Source: Marinobacter pelagius
GTDB lineage: Bacteria; Pseudomonadota; Gammaproteobacteria; Pseudomonadales; Oleiphilaceae
Assembly (NCBI RefSeq): GCF_900114925.1
Contig: NZ_FOUR01000005.1
Location: 124,001 to 188,000 of the forward strand
Length of the DNA stretch: 64,000 nt
Reading direction: 5' to 3'
Every line of letters starts with the position of its first letter. Position 1 is the stretch's first letter. A program made the position numbers and the translations under genes. The notes below the pieces were generated by a model. That model did no database searches, had not been told where the DNA came from, and saw nothing but the letters and a program-made list of their open reading frames with translations. This document shows, one piece after another, positions 12,158-21,628 of this stretch.

Positions 12158-13164
12158 GTGAACCGGTAATCCTGGCACTGACTGCCGGCGAACCTGCCGG
12201 CATCGGTCCCGAGCTCTGCCTTCAGCTGGCACTGGAGCCGCGCCAGGCCGGAATTGTGGTGGTTGCCAGCGAGGCCTTGCTGGCGGAGCGGGCCCGGATG
12301 CTGGGTCTTGAGGTGGAACTCCATCCCTGGCAGCCGGGAGCACCACCGCAGATGGAGTCGGGTCACCTGTCGGTGTGGCCGGTCGAGGGCTGTGAGAACC
12401 TGGCTGCCGGCAAGACCAACCCTGCCAACAGCCGCTATGTACTCAAGACCCTGAAAATTGCCGCCCACGCCTGCCTGAACGGTGACGTGGATGGCATGGT
12501 CACCGCCCCGGTCCACAAGGGGGTGATCAACGAGGCCGGTATCGCGTTCAGTGGTCATACCGAATTCCTGCAGGAGTTGTGCGGGGTCGAGCGGGTGGTG
12601 ATGATGCTGGCCACCGACGAATTGCGGGTGGCCCTGGTTACCACCCACCTGCCGCTCCGGGACGTGGCCGATGCCATCACCCCCGAACGGCTGACCCAGG
12701 TGACCCGAATCCTGGATGCGGACCTCAGGACCTTCTTCGGCATTGCCGAACCGCGGATCCTGGTGGCCGGGCTCAATCCCCACGCCGGCGAAGGCGGCCA
12801 CCTGGGCCGGGAGGAGATCGAGGTGATTGAACCCACCCTTGAGAAATTGCGGCGCGAGGGCATCAACCTGACCGGCCCGCTGCCGGCGGATACCCTGTTT
12901 ACACCGCACTGGCTCGACAACGCCGATGCGGTGCTGGCCATGTACCATGACCAGGGCTTGCCGGTGCTCAAGTTCCAGGGCTTTGGCCGGGCGGTGAACA
13001 TTACCCTGGGCCTGCCCATTGTTCGCACCTCGGTCGACCATGGCACGGCGCTGGATCTGGCGGGAACCGGCAAGGCCGATGCCGGTAGCCTGCATACCGC
13101 GATCCGCGTGGGTGAACACATGGCACGGTGCCGGAAGGCGGCCAAACAAGAGAGCAAGTCGTGA
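12154..13164 (+). CDS. pdxA: 4-hydroxythreonine-4-phosphate dehydrogenase
   Basis: NAD-dependent step of the DXP-dependent pyridoxal phosphate pathway. The 336-residue protein begins with [20 protein letters not shown], and the metal-site segments are [33 protein letters not shown] and [11 protein letters not shown]. The ATG overlaps the surA stop (ATGA) and its own stop overlaps the rsmA GTG (GTGA), so surA-pdxA-rsmA is tightly coupled. Confidence 0.95.
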   Translation: MSEPVILALTAGEPAGIGPELCLQLALEPRQAGIVVVASEALLAERARMLGLEVELHPWQPGAPPQMESGHLSVWPVEGCENLAAGKTNPANSRYVLKTLKIAAHACLNGDVDGMVTAPVHKGVINEAGIAFSGHTEFLQELCGVERVVMMLATDELRVALVTTHLPLRDVADAITPERLTQVTRILDADLRTFFGIAEPRILVAGLNPHAGEGGHLGREEIEVIEPTLEKLRREGINLTGPLPADTLFTPHWLDNADAVLAMYHDQGLPVLKFQGFGRAVNITLGLPIVRTSVDHGTALDLAGTGKADAGSLHTAIRVGEHMARCRKAAKQESKS

Positions 13165-13985
13165 GTCAGAAAGGCGGCCATAAGGCCAGAAAACGTTTTG
13201 GGCAGAACTTCCTGCACGATCCGGGAGTGATCGAGCGCATTGTTCGCGCCATCAACCCCAAACCGGAAGATGCCATCGTCGAGATCGGCCCCGGTCTGGG
13301 GGCCCTGACCGAGGAGATCCTGGCGATCAATCCGCGCCTGCAGGTGGTAGAGCTTGATCGGGACCTGATCCCGGTGTTGCGCACCAAGTTTTTCAACTAC
13401 CCGGAATTCCGTATCCACGAGGCGGATGCGCTGAAATTCGATTTCAGCCAGCTGGTGGAGGACCGGCCGCTGAGGATCATCGGCAACCTGCCGTACAACA
13501 TCTCCACGCCGCTGATCTTCCACCTGCTCGGGCAGGCCGGCGTGGTCCAGGACATGCATTTCATGCTGCAGAAGGAAGTGGTGCAGCGGCTGGCGGCGGT
13601 GCCCGGCGACAACAACTACGGCCGGCTGGGCATCATGGCCCAGTATTTCTGCAAGGTGCAGCCGCTGTTCGAGGTGGGCCCGGGCGCGTTCAAACCGGCA
13701 CCGAAAGTGGATTCTGCCATCGTTCGCCTGGTGCCCCACGAAACGCTGCCGCATCCGGCCATGGACCTGGCGACCCTGCAGGCGGTGGTGCGCACCGCGT
13801 TCAACGCCCGGCGCAAGACCCTGCGCAAGGCCCTCGGTGGCATGATCAGCGCGGAACAACTGCAGAGCCTGGGTATCGATGACGGTCTGCGCCCGGAAAA
13901 CCTCAGCCTGGCGGACTACGTACACATTGCCGACTTTCTCTATGACCAGAAATCCGGAACCGGCGATGAGGTAAGTAATGACTGA
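13161..13985 (+). CDS. rsmA: 16S rRNA adenine dimethyltransferase
   Basis: Dimethylates the two adjacent adenines near the 3' end of 16S rRNA during 30S maturation. The GTG at 13161 overlaps the pdxA stop and gives 274 residues, close to E. coli KsgA; the longer frame from 13128 would add a spurious extension. Motifs: [18 protein letters not shown], the SAM loop [14 protein letters not shown], and the catalytic NLPYNIS. Confidence 0.95.
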   Translation: MSQKGGHKARKRFGQNFLHDPGVIERIVRAINPKPEDAIVEIGPGLGALTEEILAINPRLQVVELDRDLIPVLRTKFFNYPEFRIHEADALKFDFSQLVEDRPLRIIGNLPYNISTPLIFHLLGQAGVVQDMHFMLQKEVVQRLAAVPGDNNYGRLGIMAQYFCKVQPLFEVGPGAFKPAPKVDSAIVRLVPHETLPHPAMDLATLQAVVRTAFNARRKTLRKALGGMISAEQLQSLGIDDGLRPENLSLADYVHIADFLYDQKSGTGDEVSND

Positions 13986-14778
13986 CTACGCCATCGGCGA
14001 CATCCAGGGCTGCTATGAACGTTTGCGGGATGTCCTGGACAAGGTGGATTTCTCGCCCTCCCGCGACCGTCTGTGGGTGGCCGGTGACCTGATCAACCGG
14101 GGGCCGTCCTCACTCGAAACTCTGCGCTATATCGAGAACCTGGGCGACAGCGCGGTAGTGGTCCTTGGTAACCACGACCTGCATCTGCTGGCCGTGGCCC
14201 TGGGCGGCCATGCGCCGAAACGGAAGGACACCCTGCAGGATATCCTGTGTGCCCCGGACTGTGACCGGTTGCTGCAGTGGCTGCGCCGGCAGAATTTCTG
14301 CGTTCACGACCAGAAGCGCAATCTGGTCATGGCCCACGCCGGGATACCCCACATCTGGAGTGTGGAGGACGCCGTCAGCTATGCCCGGGAGGTCGAGGCA
14401 GTGATCCGCAGCGCCCAGGCGGAGTATTACTTTACCCATATGTACGGCAATGAACCCGAGCGTTGGGATCCCGGTCTGACCGGTATGGACCGCTGGCGGG
14501 TGATCACCAATTATTTCACCCGGATGCGTTTCATCGCCGACGACGGCACCCTGGAACTGGCGACCAAGGAGTCTGCAGGTAATGCGCCCGAGGGCTTTGA
14601 GCCCTGGTTCCGGTTCCCCAGGCAGGACGATGTCCGGGTCATTTTCGGTCACTGGGCGGCGCTTGAGGGTAATACCGGCAGTGACCGGTTTATCGGCCTG
14701 GACACCGGGTGTGTCTGGGGCGGTGTGCTGACAGTGATGAACCTGGACACGGGAGAGAAAATCCACTGTGACTGCTGA
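13978..14778 (+). CDS. apaH: Diadenosine tetraphosphatase (symmetrical)
   Basis: Hydrolyses Ap4A to two ADP and also removes Np4 caps from RNA 5' ends. The 266-residue metallophosphoesterase has [11 protein letters not shown], the [15 protein letters not shown] block and [12 protein letters not shown]. It overlaps the rsmA 3' end by eight bases. The rsmA-apaH pairing is conserved across gammaproteobacteria; apaG, which often lies between them, is missing here. Confidence 0.94.
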   Translation: MTDYAIGDIQGCYERLRDVLDKVDFSPSRDRLWVAGDLINRGPSSLETLRYIENLGDSAVVVLGNHDLHLLAVALGGHAPKRKDTLQDILCAPDCDRLLQWLRRQNFCVHDQKRNLVMAHAGIPHIWSVEDAVSYAREVEAVIRSAQAEYYFTHMYGNEPERWDPGLTGMDRWRVITNYFTRMRFIADDGTLELATKESAGNAPEGFEPWFRFPRQDDVRVIFGHWAALEGNTGSDRFIGLDTGCVWGGVLTVMNLDTGEKIHCDC

Positions 14779-15178
14779 GACATCCCGAACGACGGCCCCG
14801 GTGTTGCGTTGGCCGCTGGTTGCCGGCGCCGTGTTCGGCCTGCTGGCGGTCATGGCCGGCGCCTTTGGCGCCCACGGCCTGCGCCAGATGGTGAGTGAGC
14901 GGGCTCTGGAAGTGTTCCAGACCGCCGTCACCTACCAGATGTACCACGCCCTGGCACTGGTGCTGGTTGCCGTGCTGGCGGGCCTCGGCCTGTCCCGCCG
15001 ATTGCTGGGAATTGCGGCCGGGTTTTACCTGGCAGGCATCCTGTTGTTCAGCGGCAGCCTGTACCTGCTGGTGTTCACCGGTTATCACTGGCTGGGCCCG
15101 GTCACCCCGTTGGGTGGTGTATGCTTCATGATTGGCTGGGGGCTGCTGGTTACCGCAGGCCTCCGGCGCCAAGGCTGA
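14768..15178 (+). CDS. DUF423 (YgdD-like) inner-membrane protein
   Basis: A 136-residue hydrophobic protein with about four membrane segments and the family signature MAGAFGAHGLRQM after the first. It starts with GTG inside the apaH 3' end (11-base overlap), so it is probably expressed with apaH. The function of DUF423 proteins is unknown. Confidence 0.82.
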   Translation: MTAETSRTTAPVLRWPLVAGAVFGLLAVMAGAFGAHGLRQMVSERALEVFQTAVTYQMYHALALVLVAVLAGLGLSRRLLGIAAGFYLAGILLFSGSLYLLVFTGYHWLGPVTPLGGVCFMIGWGLLVTAGLRRQG

Positions 15179-15202
15179 ATCAATGCGAGGTTTGACAGCG
15201 AG

Positions 15203-15403
15203 ATGCAGGTAGAAGTAAACGGCGATGCGATGGAGCTCCCGGACGGTGCCACCGTCGAGGTCCTGATTGAATCCCTGGCCCTGACCGGCAAGCGACTGGC
15301 AGTGGAAGTCAATGAGGACATCGTCCCCCGCAGCCGGCACCCCGAATTCACCCTGAACCCCGGCGACCGCGTCGAAGTGGTTCATGCCATCGGTGGTGGC
15401 TGA
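15203..15403 (+). CDS. thiS: Sulfur carrier protein ThiS
   Basis: Ubiquitin-like sulfur carrier for thiazole synthesis. It has 66 residues and ends in IGGG, the C-terminal glycines that are thiocarboxylated. It is followed after 73 bases by thiG, its client. No TPP riboswitch is evident upstream. Confidence 0.92.
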   Translation: MQVEVNGDAMELPDGATVEVLIESLALTGKRLAVEVNEDIVPRSRHPEFTLNPGDRVEVVHAIGGG

Positions 15404-15476
15404 CCCGATTCCCTGCACGCTTTACAGGCGGCCACGGCCGCATCCTGATTGTAAATCCAGACTACCCGGAAAGGTT

Positions 15477-16286
15477 ATGACCGATACTCCTGAAGTTCAG
15501 CTCCCCGAAGACAAGCCCCTGGAAATCGCCGGCCGTGTCTACCAGTCCCGTTTGCTGGTGGGCACCGGCAAATACCGGGACATGATGGAAACCGGCCACG
15601 CCATCGAGGCCAGCGGCGCCGAGATCGTTACCGTTGCCGTGCGCCGCACCAACCTGGGCCAGAATCCGGATGAACCCAACCTGCTGGATGTGATCTCCCC
15701 GGAGAGCTACACCATCCTGCCCAACACCGCCGGCTGCTATACCGCCAAAGATGCGGTACGCACCTGCAAGCTGGCCCGCGAACTGCTGGATGGTCACGAC
15801 CTGGTCAAGCTGGAAGTACTCGGTGAGGAGAAGACCCTGTATCCGAACATGACCGAAACCCTGGTGGCGGCAGAAGAGCTGATCAAGGATGGCTTCAAGG
15901 TCATGGTCTACTGCTCCGATGACCCGCTGCTGGCCAAACGCCTGGAAGATATGGGCTGCGTGGCCATCATGCCCCTGGGCGCACCCATCGGCTCGGGTCT
16001 GGGCATCCAGAACCGCTACAACATCAAGCTGATCGTCGAGAACGCCAGCGTGCCGGTACTGGTGGACGCGGGCGTCGGCACCGCCTCCGACGCCACCATC
16101 GCCATGGAGCTTGGCTGCGACGGGGTGCTGATGAACACCGCCATCGCCCAGGCCAAAGACCCCATCAAGATGGCCCACGCCATGCGCCTGGCCATCGAAG
16201 CCGGCCGCGAAGCCTACCTGGCGGGGCGCATGCCCAAGAAAATGTATGCCAGTGCGTCCTCGCCGATTGATGGCACGTTTTTCTGA
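15477..16286 (+). CDS. thiG: Thiazole synthase
   Basis: Condenses DXP, dehydroglycine and ThiS thiocarboxylate to the thiazole phosphate of thiamine. The ATG at 15477 has GGAAAGG ahead and gives 269 residues; a longer frame from 15384 overlaps thiS and is rejected. Visible motifs: [13 protein letters not shown], the Schiff-base region [14 protein letters not shown], and the phosphate-binding [15 protein letters not shown] and [11 protein letters not shown]. Confidence 0.95.
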   Translation: MTDTPEVQLPEDKPLEIAGRVYQSRLLVGTGKYRDMMETGHAIEASGAEIVTVAVRRTNLGQNPDEPNLLDVISPESYTILPNTAGCYTAKDAVRTCKLARELLDGHDLVKLEVLGEEKTLYPNMTETLVAAEELIKDGFKVMVYCSDDPLLAKRLEDMGCVAIMPLGAPIGSGLGIQNRYNIKLIVENASVPVLVDAGVGTASDATIAMELGCDGVLMNTAIAQAKDPIKMAHAMRLAIEAGREAYLAGRMPKKMYASASSPIDGTFF

Positions 16287-16301
16287 GGGTGCGTGTGAAA
16301 G

Positions 16302-16333
16302 TGGGGTCAGATGAAGGCTTTCATCTGACCCCA
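16302..16333. repeat. Perfect 14-bp inverted repeat (TGGGGTCAGATGAA type)
   Basis: The arm TGGGGTCAGATGAA at 16302-16315 is the exact reverse complement of 16320-16333, with the loop GGCT. It lies just after thiG. It could terminate thiG poorly (no T-run). TGGGGTCAGA-type ends resemble the hairpin repeats mobilised by REP-associated transposases, so it may be a dispersed REP-like unit; only one copy is seen here. Confidence 0.75.
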
Positions 16334-16388
16334 TGTTCAACAATACGTCGATCATAAAAACCAAAACTCAGAGCGCTGTAGTCCTGTC

Positions 16389-16976
16389 ATGACCGATCCA
16401 AAACCCAGTCGCCGCGAGGCGATCCTTCACGCCCTGGTGGAACTGCTGGAAACCGACCCGGGCGCCCGCATCACAACCGCCGGGCTCGCCCGCACGGTAG
16501 GGGTGACCGAAGCCGCCCTTTACCGTCATTTTCCCAGCAAGCGAAAAATGTTCGAAGCCCTCATCGAGTTCGCCGAGGACGCGGTATTTTCCCGCTGCCA
16601 GGTGATCCTGCAGGAGCAGGAAGATGTACGGACCCGTTTGCAGCAACTGGTACACCTGGTCCTGGTGTTCGCCGAGCGCAATCCCGGCCTGTGCTGTGTG
16701 CTTACGGGTGACGCCCTGATGGGAGAGAACGAGTCGTTGCGCAAACGCGCCTCCCAGTTCTTCGAGCGCCTGGAGACCCAGATCCGGCAGGCCCTGAAGG
16801 AAGGCGAAATCCGTCAGGGGCTCCGGCCACGGACCAGTGCTGCCCGGGGCGCCGATTTTGTCATGGTGTTTGTGGAAGGCCGCATTCAGCGGTTTGTCCG
16901 GTCTTCGTTTTCCCGGTTGCCGTCGACCGACTTCGAGGAGAGCTGGGGGCTGGTTTCCCAAGGTGTTTGGGGCTGA
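16389..16976 (+). CDS. slmA: Nucleoid occlusion factor SlmA (TetR family)
   Basis: DNA-bound inhibitor of FtsZ over the nucleoid. It has 195 residues with a TetR helix-turn-helix at about 30-60 (ITTAGLARTVGVTEAALYRHF, then PSKRKMFEALIEFAED), which is characteristic of SlmA rather than of drug-responsive TetR proteins. It is a stand-alone gene flanked by hairpin repeats on both sides. Confidence 0.9.
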   Translation: MTDPKPSRREAILHALVELLETDPGARITTAGLARTVGVTEAALYRHFPSKRKMFEALIEFAEDAVFSRCQVILQEQEDVRTRLQQLVHLVLVFAERNPGLCCVLTGDALMGENESLRKRASQFFERLETQIRQALKEGEIRQGLRPRTSAARGADFVMVFVEGRIQRFVRSSFSRLPSTDFEESWGLVSQGVWG

Positions 16977-17024
16977 GTTCGGGGGTATCTGTTACCCGTA
17001 GCCTGATAGTTTCGGTGGTAGGGC

Positions 17025-17128
17025 GAAGGCGGGAAGGGCTTTCCCGGAACCGCTACAAGCACGTCCATGTGCGCTTGACTCCGGCCATCCATGGCCTCCG
17101 ACATTCCGGGAAAGCCCTTCCCGCCTTC
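17025..17128. repeat. Large palindromic element B
   Basis: Perfect 25-base arms, 17025-17049 and 17104-17128, enclose an inner GGCCA/TGGCC hairpin with loop TCCA at 17083-17096. The inner 31 bases at 17047-17077 recur in reverse complement in element C at 17272-17302 with one mismatch. The flanks show no gene. Confidence 0.88.
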
Positions 17129-17217
17129 ACCTCCAGAACTTCCGAGATATCGCTCCTCATTTAACTCACCGCAGCGAGACGTTCATCTATTCTTGCGATA
17201 ACTCCTGCTGCATGGCC

Positions 17218-17327
17218 GGCTCGGGTGGGGCTTCCCTTCACAGAATGTTGAAGGCCAAGGATGGCCTGAAACAAGCGCACATGGACGTGCTCGTAGCGGT
17301 TCTGTGAAGGGAAGCCCCATCCGGGCC
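17218..17327. repeat. Large palindromic element C, inverted relative to B
   Basis: 28-base arms, 17218-17245 and 17300-17327, pair with only two G-T mismatches around an inner GGCCA/TGGCC hairpin (loop AGGA) at 17253-17266. It carries the same conserved inner block as element B but on the opposite strand. Together B and C fill most of the 406-base gene-free gap between slmA and the inositol monophosphatase gene. Confidence 0.88.
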
Positions 17328-17382
17328 GAACACCCATACCAGCAGGCTGGGAAACCAAGCCAGAAGACCAAACGCCCAAGCG

Positions 17383-18207
17383 TCAGTCATACCCCGAGGC
17401 AGACCGGAGGATGGAACGAACCGGCTCCCAGACCGCAGGTGCCGAAATCAGGATGTCCCGTCCCCACAGGTCGGCCGGATAATCCGCCGGTACGTCACCG
17501 AAGTGTCCGGCGGTGGCACCGGCTTCCTTGGCAATCAGGCGGGCCGCCGCGAAGTCCCAGGGGCTGACGTTTTCGTAGTAGATGTCCAGACGGCCACAGG
17601 CCACCCAGCAGATATCCAGGGCCGCCGAGCCGATGCGGCGCAGGTCACGGCACTGGTGGATCATGGCGTCGAGGCGGCGGACCAGGGGTTCCAGGTTGTC
17701 TTTAGTGTAGGGGAAGCCGGTGGCGAACAGCGATTGCCGGGGCTCGGTGGCGCCGCTGTGTTTGATCGGTTTGCCATTCAGGGTGGCGCCTTCGCCCTTG
17801 GTGGCCCGGAAGGTTTCGCCGGGGAAGGGGGCGTGGACCACGCCGGCCTGGACTTCGCCCCTTTCGGCATAGGCAATGGAAACCGCTACCTGGGGATGGC
17901 CGTAGGCGTAGTTCACGGTGCCGTCGATCGGGTCCACGATCCATAGGGGTGTGTCCAGCTCTTCCGCCTGGGACAGGTCCGGCATGGTTTCCTCGGACAG
18001 GATACGGTGGTCCGGGAAGCGTTTGCGGATGGCACCGGTGATGAACTCATCGGCCATGACATCGGCATGGGTGACCAGTTCGGTCTGATGTTTGTAGTCG
18101 GTGCGGAGGGTGTTGTCTTCCCGCTCACGGCGGATCAGTTCCCCGGCTTCGCGGGCCAGGGTTTCGGCAAAATCGGTGATATCGCGAAGGGAAACGGAAG
18201 CAGACAT
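17383..18207 (-). CDS. Inositol monophosphatase family protein
   Basis: Mg-dependent sugar-phosphate phosphatase, 274 residues. Motif EET (LSEETMPDL), the metal-binding WIVDPIDGTVNYAYG and the C-terminal WDFAAARLIAKEAGA are all present, so it should be active. SuhB belongs to this family, but the SuhB-specific context is missing here, and the true substrate (inositol phosphate, PAP, fructose bisphosphate or a sugar phosphate) cannot be read from sequence. It lies 51 bases downstream of the aminotransferase gene on the same strand. Confidence 0.85.
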   Translation of the reverse strand: MSASVSLRDITDFAETLAREAGELIRREREDNTLRTDYKHQTELVTHADVMADEFITGAIRKRFPDHRILSEETMPDLSQAEELDTPLWIVDPIDGTVNYAYGHPQVAVSIAYAERGEVQAGVVHAPFPGETFRATKGEGATLNGKPIKHSGATEPRQSLFATGFPYTKDNLEPLVRRLDAMIHQCRDLRRIGSAALDICWVACGRLDIYYENVSPWDFAAARLIAKEAGATAGHFGDVPADYPADLWGRDILISAPAVWEPVRSILRSASGYD

Positions 18208-18258
18208 GGCGCCCTCATTGATCTCGAAAAGTGAGGGCGCCAGTCTAACACGATGGTG

Positions 18259-19554
18259 TTACAGGCTCTGCAGCCAGCGCTCCATCTTGTCCATGGCCAG
18301 GACCAGACGCGGGCAGGCCTGTTTGACGAACTCGTCGTCCAGCTCCAGTTCGGCGTAATCATCGCCGGCGAGCTTCAGGGCTTCACGTCCATCGAAGTCG
18401 ACGAAGGCCAGGCGCGCGCCCAGGTGGTCCGGCACGAAGCCGAAGTCGCTGGACGGCAGGATGGCCACGCCGGTGTTCTCCAGCAGGGCGGTGCAGAAGG
18501 CCTGGGAGGTCTTGATGTCCTTGCGGGCCAGCTGCTCGCGGAAGTTGGAGAAGTCCGGGAACAGGTAGAACGCGCCCTCCGGCTTCTGCACCACGGCACC
18601 CATCTCGCTCAGGCGGCGGTGCATGTATTCACCCACCACCTTTAGCACCCGGCGGGACTGCTTCAGGTATTCCTCGATGTCGTCACCACCCTGGAACGCC
18701 GCAATGGCCGCGTGCTGGATCGGCGCGCTGGTGGCGGTGTAAGTCTCGCTGGCGATGATCGCCATGGCATCCTGCAGCGGGCGCAGCTCGGGCGGGAAGA
18801 TAAAGGTGCCCAGGCGCCAGCCGCCGGCGCCGGCCCACTTGGACAGGCCGGTGCTGATGATGGTGCCTTCCGGATAGTAGCGGGCAATGGACTTGTGCTT
18901 GCCTTCGAAGTGCACTTCCCCGTAGATCTCGTCCGAGAGCAGGATCAGCTTGTACTTGCGGGCGACGTTGGCGATCGCCAGCAGCTGGTCGTCGGTGTAG
19001 GTGCAACCGGTCGGGTTGGACGGGTAGTTGAGGATCAGAATGCGCGGGCGTGATGGGTCGTCCCGGCAGATGATGTCCAGTTCCTCGGCGGTCAGCTGCC
19101 AGTTGTTCTCGGCGTGGGTCGGCAGCCAGTGTACCGAACGGCCAATTATCCGGGCTTGGGGCGCGTAGGAAACCCAGCTCGGACGCGGGATCAGCAGGTC
19201 ACCGTAGTAGGCCAGCTGGAGCATGAACAACAGCTCCTTGGAGCCCGGGCCGATCAGCACGTCTTCCCAGGTGCAGCGCATGCGCTCGTTGCGGTTGATG
19301 TAACCGGCGATGGCTTCACGCAGGCCCTTGAGGCCTTTTACCGGCAGGTAGTCTTTCTCATGGGCGTGTTCCTTGAGGGCGTCCACCACGCGATCGGGTA
19401 CCGGGAACGGGGACTGCCCCAGGCCGAGCTTGATGATGTCTTTTCCTTCGGAACGCAGCTGATTGCTCAGCTCGTTGATGCGGAGGGTGGCAGAGGGCTG
19501 GATGCCCCGGACGTTCAGGTTGATCGCGTATCGGTGGTCGTTCTTGATGTCCAT
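18259..19554 (-). CDS. PLP-dependent aminotransferase, class I/II
   Basis: Fold-type I aminotransferase of 431 residues from the ATG at 19554, chosen because CCGGAAC lies just upstream and the N-terminus MDIKNDHRYAINLNVRGIQ then matches no added tail. Motifs: LGLGQSPFPVPDRV, the cofactor-binding LNYPSNPTGC, LSDEIYGEVHF, and the PLP lysine in STGLSKWAGAGGWRLG. Substrate specificity is not evident; the sequence is aspartate/aromatic-aminotransferase-like. Confidence 0.85.
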   Translation of the reverse strand: MDIKNDHRYAINLNVRGIQPSATLRINELSNQLRSEGKDIIKLGLGQSPFPVPDRVVDALKEHAHEKDYLPVKGLKGLREAIAGYINRNERMRCTWEDVLIGPGSKELLFMLQLAYYGDLLIPRPSWVSYAPQARIIGRSVHWLPTHAENNWQLTAEELDIICRDDPSRPRILILNYPSNPTGCTYTDDQLLAIANVARKYKLILLSDEIYGEVHFEGKHKSIARYYPEGTIISTGLSKWAGAGGWRLGTFIFPPELRPLQDAMAIIASETYTATSAPIQHAAIAAFQGGDDIEEYLKQSRRVLKVVGEYMHRRLSEMGAVVQKPEGAFYLFPDFSNFREQLARKDIKTSQAFCTALLENTGVAILPSSDFGFVPDHLGARLAFVDFDGREALKLAGDDYAELELDDEFVKQACPRLVLAMDKMERWLQSL

Positions 19555-19677
19555 TGTTCCGGTCTGTTGGTTGGAAATGACCCGCACAGTATAGGAAACC
19601 CAAACATATCTGTGACGCCTACGCGGATAGGTGATTGCCGAAAATCCGGGGCCTACTTTGGTCGGACCCGGCTCCGC

Positions 19678-20997
19678 TCAGCGGGCTCGAACCCAGACCT
19701 CAACCCGGCCATTACGCTGACTGCCGCGACCGCCGACCGGCATGTAGTGACCATAGCCGGTGTAGGCTACATCCGGGATTTCCTCGGCCGCCAGTGCCTT
19801 GCGCACCGACAGTGCGCGTAACTCGGAAATCATCTGGGCCCGCAGTTCGTTGCTCTGCTGGTCGGCAAAACCGATCAGCATCAGGTCATCTGCGCTCTTG
19901 CCGGCCTGTGCCAGGAAATCGCTGACCCGGCGCAAGTCCCGCACTGCCTTGTTGTCGAGTTTGGTGCGGCCCTCGGCGAAGCGGAAGTTGACGGTCAACC
20001 GGTCGTACCGCTCGGTCAGTCGACGGAAGGAATCGGGAACGGAATCGTCAAACTCGGGCCGGACCGCGATCGGATTCTGGGAAATGAAGCCGGACTTTGC
20101 CACCAGTTCCTGCCCCGGGCCGGCCAGGGCGAAGTCGATCAGTCCGGAGACCAGTTCGTTGTCGGCACTGCCCGGGGTATACATGAACAGGCGGCGGGCC
20201 AGGGGGTAGTCCTCGCTGGCCACCGTCAGCTGGTTGGGCTTGAGGGCCGGGGCATCCCCCTCGGAGATGGCCAGCACCTTGCTGTTCCGGACCGATGCCA
20301 GGCCGGCAAAGCCGATACCCGATGGATCCCGGCTGACGTCATCGGACAGCTGGTCGTTGGATTCATAGCGAACGGCCGAGGGGGCCAGGGCGTATTTCTT
20401 GCCCAGCACCAGGGACTTGAACGTGTCCCAGGTGCCGGAACGGTCGTCCCGGGCATACAGCTTGATTGGCCGGTCCGGGCCGCCGACCTCGGACCAGTTG
20501 CGGATGTCACCGGCATAGATCCGGCCCAGGGTGTCGATGCTGAGCTGATTCACCGGGTTGGACGGGTGCACGAGAATGGCCAGGCCATCAATGGCGATGA
20601 CGTGTTCGCTTTCCAGCGATGTCAGGTCCGCCCGATTGCGAAATTCCTCGGCCTCCCGGGTCTTCACCGGTCGTGAGGACGCCCAGACATCGGCCTGCCC
20701 GGCGGCCAATGCCTTGTAACCGGTGCTCGAGCCGTGGGCGGCCACCAGAACCTCAAGGGCCTTGCCGTTGCCCCGGGCCAGAATGCGCTGCTCGTTCTCT
20801 CGCCCTGTGGCTTCGGTCCGGACCGCTTCGCCGGTATATTGTTTCAGGTATCCGCTGACGAGCATCGGGGCCAGGGTGGCGCCGACGGTGTTGGAACCGT
20901 GAATCTCCATCTCGTTCGCGTGAGCAGTTACGCCATGGAGGGCCAGGGTCACGACGGCCAGGGTTGCCAGGGCCTTGGGGGAGAGCAGTCTTCGCAT
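19678..20997 (-). CDS. PstS-like phosphate-binding protein fused to OmpA peptidoglycan-binding domain
   Basis: The 439-residue protein has a signal peptide ending at AHAN, a periplasmic phosphate-binding (PBP-like) domain at about 30-300 with IHGSNTVGATLAP, DIRNWSEVGG and ARDDRSGTWDTFK, then a C-terminal OmpA-like domain (VNFRFAEGRTKLDN to the end) that binds peptidoglycan. The fusion would tether a phosphate sensor or scavenger to the cell wall. No pst transport genes adjoin it. A Pho box lies directly upstream, so induction by phosphate starvation through PhoB is likely. Confidence 0.85.
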   Translation of the reverse strand: MRRLLSPKALATLAVVTLALHGVTAHANEMEIHGSNTVGATLAPMLVSGYLKQYTGEAVRTEATGRENEQRILARGNGKALEVLVAAHGSSTGYKALAAGQADVWASSRPVKTREAEEFRNRADLTSLESEHVIAIDGLAILVHPSNPVNQLSIDTLGRIYAGDIRNWSEVGGPDRPIKLYARDDRSGTWDTFKSLVLGKKYALAPSAVRYESNDQLSDDVSRDPSGIGFAGLASVRNSKVLAISEGDAPALKPNQLTVASEDYPLARRLFMYTPGSADNELVSGLIDFALAGPGQELVAKSGFISQNPIAVRPEFDDSVPDSFRRLTERYDRLTVNFRFAEGRTKLDNKAVRDLRRVSDFLAQAGKSADDLMLIGFADQQSNELRAQMISELRALSVRKALAAEEIPDVAYTGYGHYMPVGGRGSQRNGRVEVWVRAR

Positions 20998-21041
20998 TCT
21001 GATTGTGCCTTGTGGAGGTTAATACTCGAGGTCGGCAGGAA

Positions 21042-21064
21042 GAATGCGACAGAAATATGACAAC
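21042..21064 (-). promoter_or_regulatory. Pho box upstream of the PstS-OmpA gene
   Basis: On the minus strand two TGTC repeats 11 bases apart, TGTCATATTTC then TGTCGCATTC, reproduce the PhoB direct-repeat pattern (CTGTCAT, A/T-rich spacer, CTGTCAT). The site ends 45 bases before the start codon of a phosphate-binding protein gene, exactly where a Pho box would be expected. Confidence 0.7.
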
Positions 21065-21108
21065 CAGGTTTCAGTGCTGTAACTGTTTGTTGCCGAAGGG
21101 GGAAACGG

Positions 21109-21420
21109 TCAAAAACGGTGGGGTTCGAGCTCCATATTGAGTATCTTCGAACCCAGCATGATCACCCGCCCGGTGTACCGTTCTTCCCCGGTGGAGGTGA
21201 AGTCAAACAGGAAGCGCCGCCAGACTCTCAGCCTGCCCTGGTCGTCCCGCTTGAACCACAGGCCGCGCAGGTATACCGCATCGTCCAGCAGTTCAACGTC
21301 CATGGTTTTGCAGTAACGGCGCGCCGCCTGCAGCACAAAATCCTTGATGGCCTTGGCGCGCCACCAGTACCAGGCGGCAAAGCCGGCCAGAAAGAGCCAG
21401 AACAGGTTTCCCAGAGTCAC
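21109..21420 (-). CDS. DUF3301 family small membrane protein
   Basis: Taken from GTG at 21420 the protein has 103 residues: one N-terminal membrane segment (LFWLFLAGFAAWYWWRAKAI) followed by a soluble part with CKTMDVELLDDAVYLRGLW and RRFLFDFTSTGEERYTGRV. These are DUF3301 features; the function is unknown. A longer in-frame ORF begins at 21537, but its first 40 residues look non-coding. The ribosome site is weak, so the start is uncertain. It stands alone between the PstS-OmpA gene and the c-di-GMP gene. Confidence 0.72.
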   Translation of the reverse strand: MTLGNLFWLFLAGFAAWYWWRAKAIKDFVLQAARRYCKTMDVELLDDAVYLRGLWFKRDDQGRLRVWRRFLFDFTSTGEERYTGRVIMLGSKILNMELEPHRF

Positions 21421-21532
21421 AGCCAATTGTATTCCCAGAAAGCAGGTCGGAAGGGGCTTCAGGGTACATGATTGCGTACCGGCTGGAAATTGTCGGCCCC
21501 TGTTAGGCTTTGGTCGTAAATACCGTTTGTTC

Positions 21533-21549
21533 TGCAAAATATGGCTTGG
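21533..21549 (+). promoter_or_regulatory. Shared upstream motif TGCAAAATATGGCTTGG
   Basis: This 17-mer, 80 bases upstream of the PAS-GGDEF-EAL gene, matches 16 of 17 bases of 23342-23358, 56 bases upstream of the adjacent AraC-type gene. The repetition at corresponding positions suggests a shared operator. Confidence 0.4.
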
Positions 21550-21628
21550 CAGGCGACAGGTGGGCGATATGCTTGTCGTCCCAACCGATTGGCCTCAGCC
21601 ACGGATATAACAAAAAAGAGAGTCCGCC

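Noticed and set aside
16302..16333. Calling the thiG-distal hairpin an intrinsic terminator
   Set aside because: No T-run follows on either strand; listed as a repeat instead.
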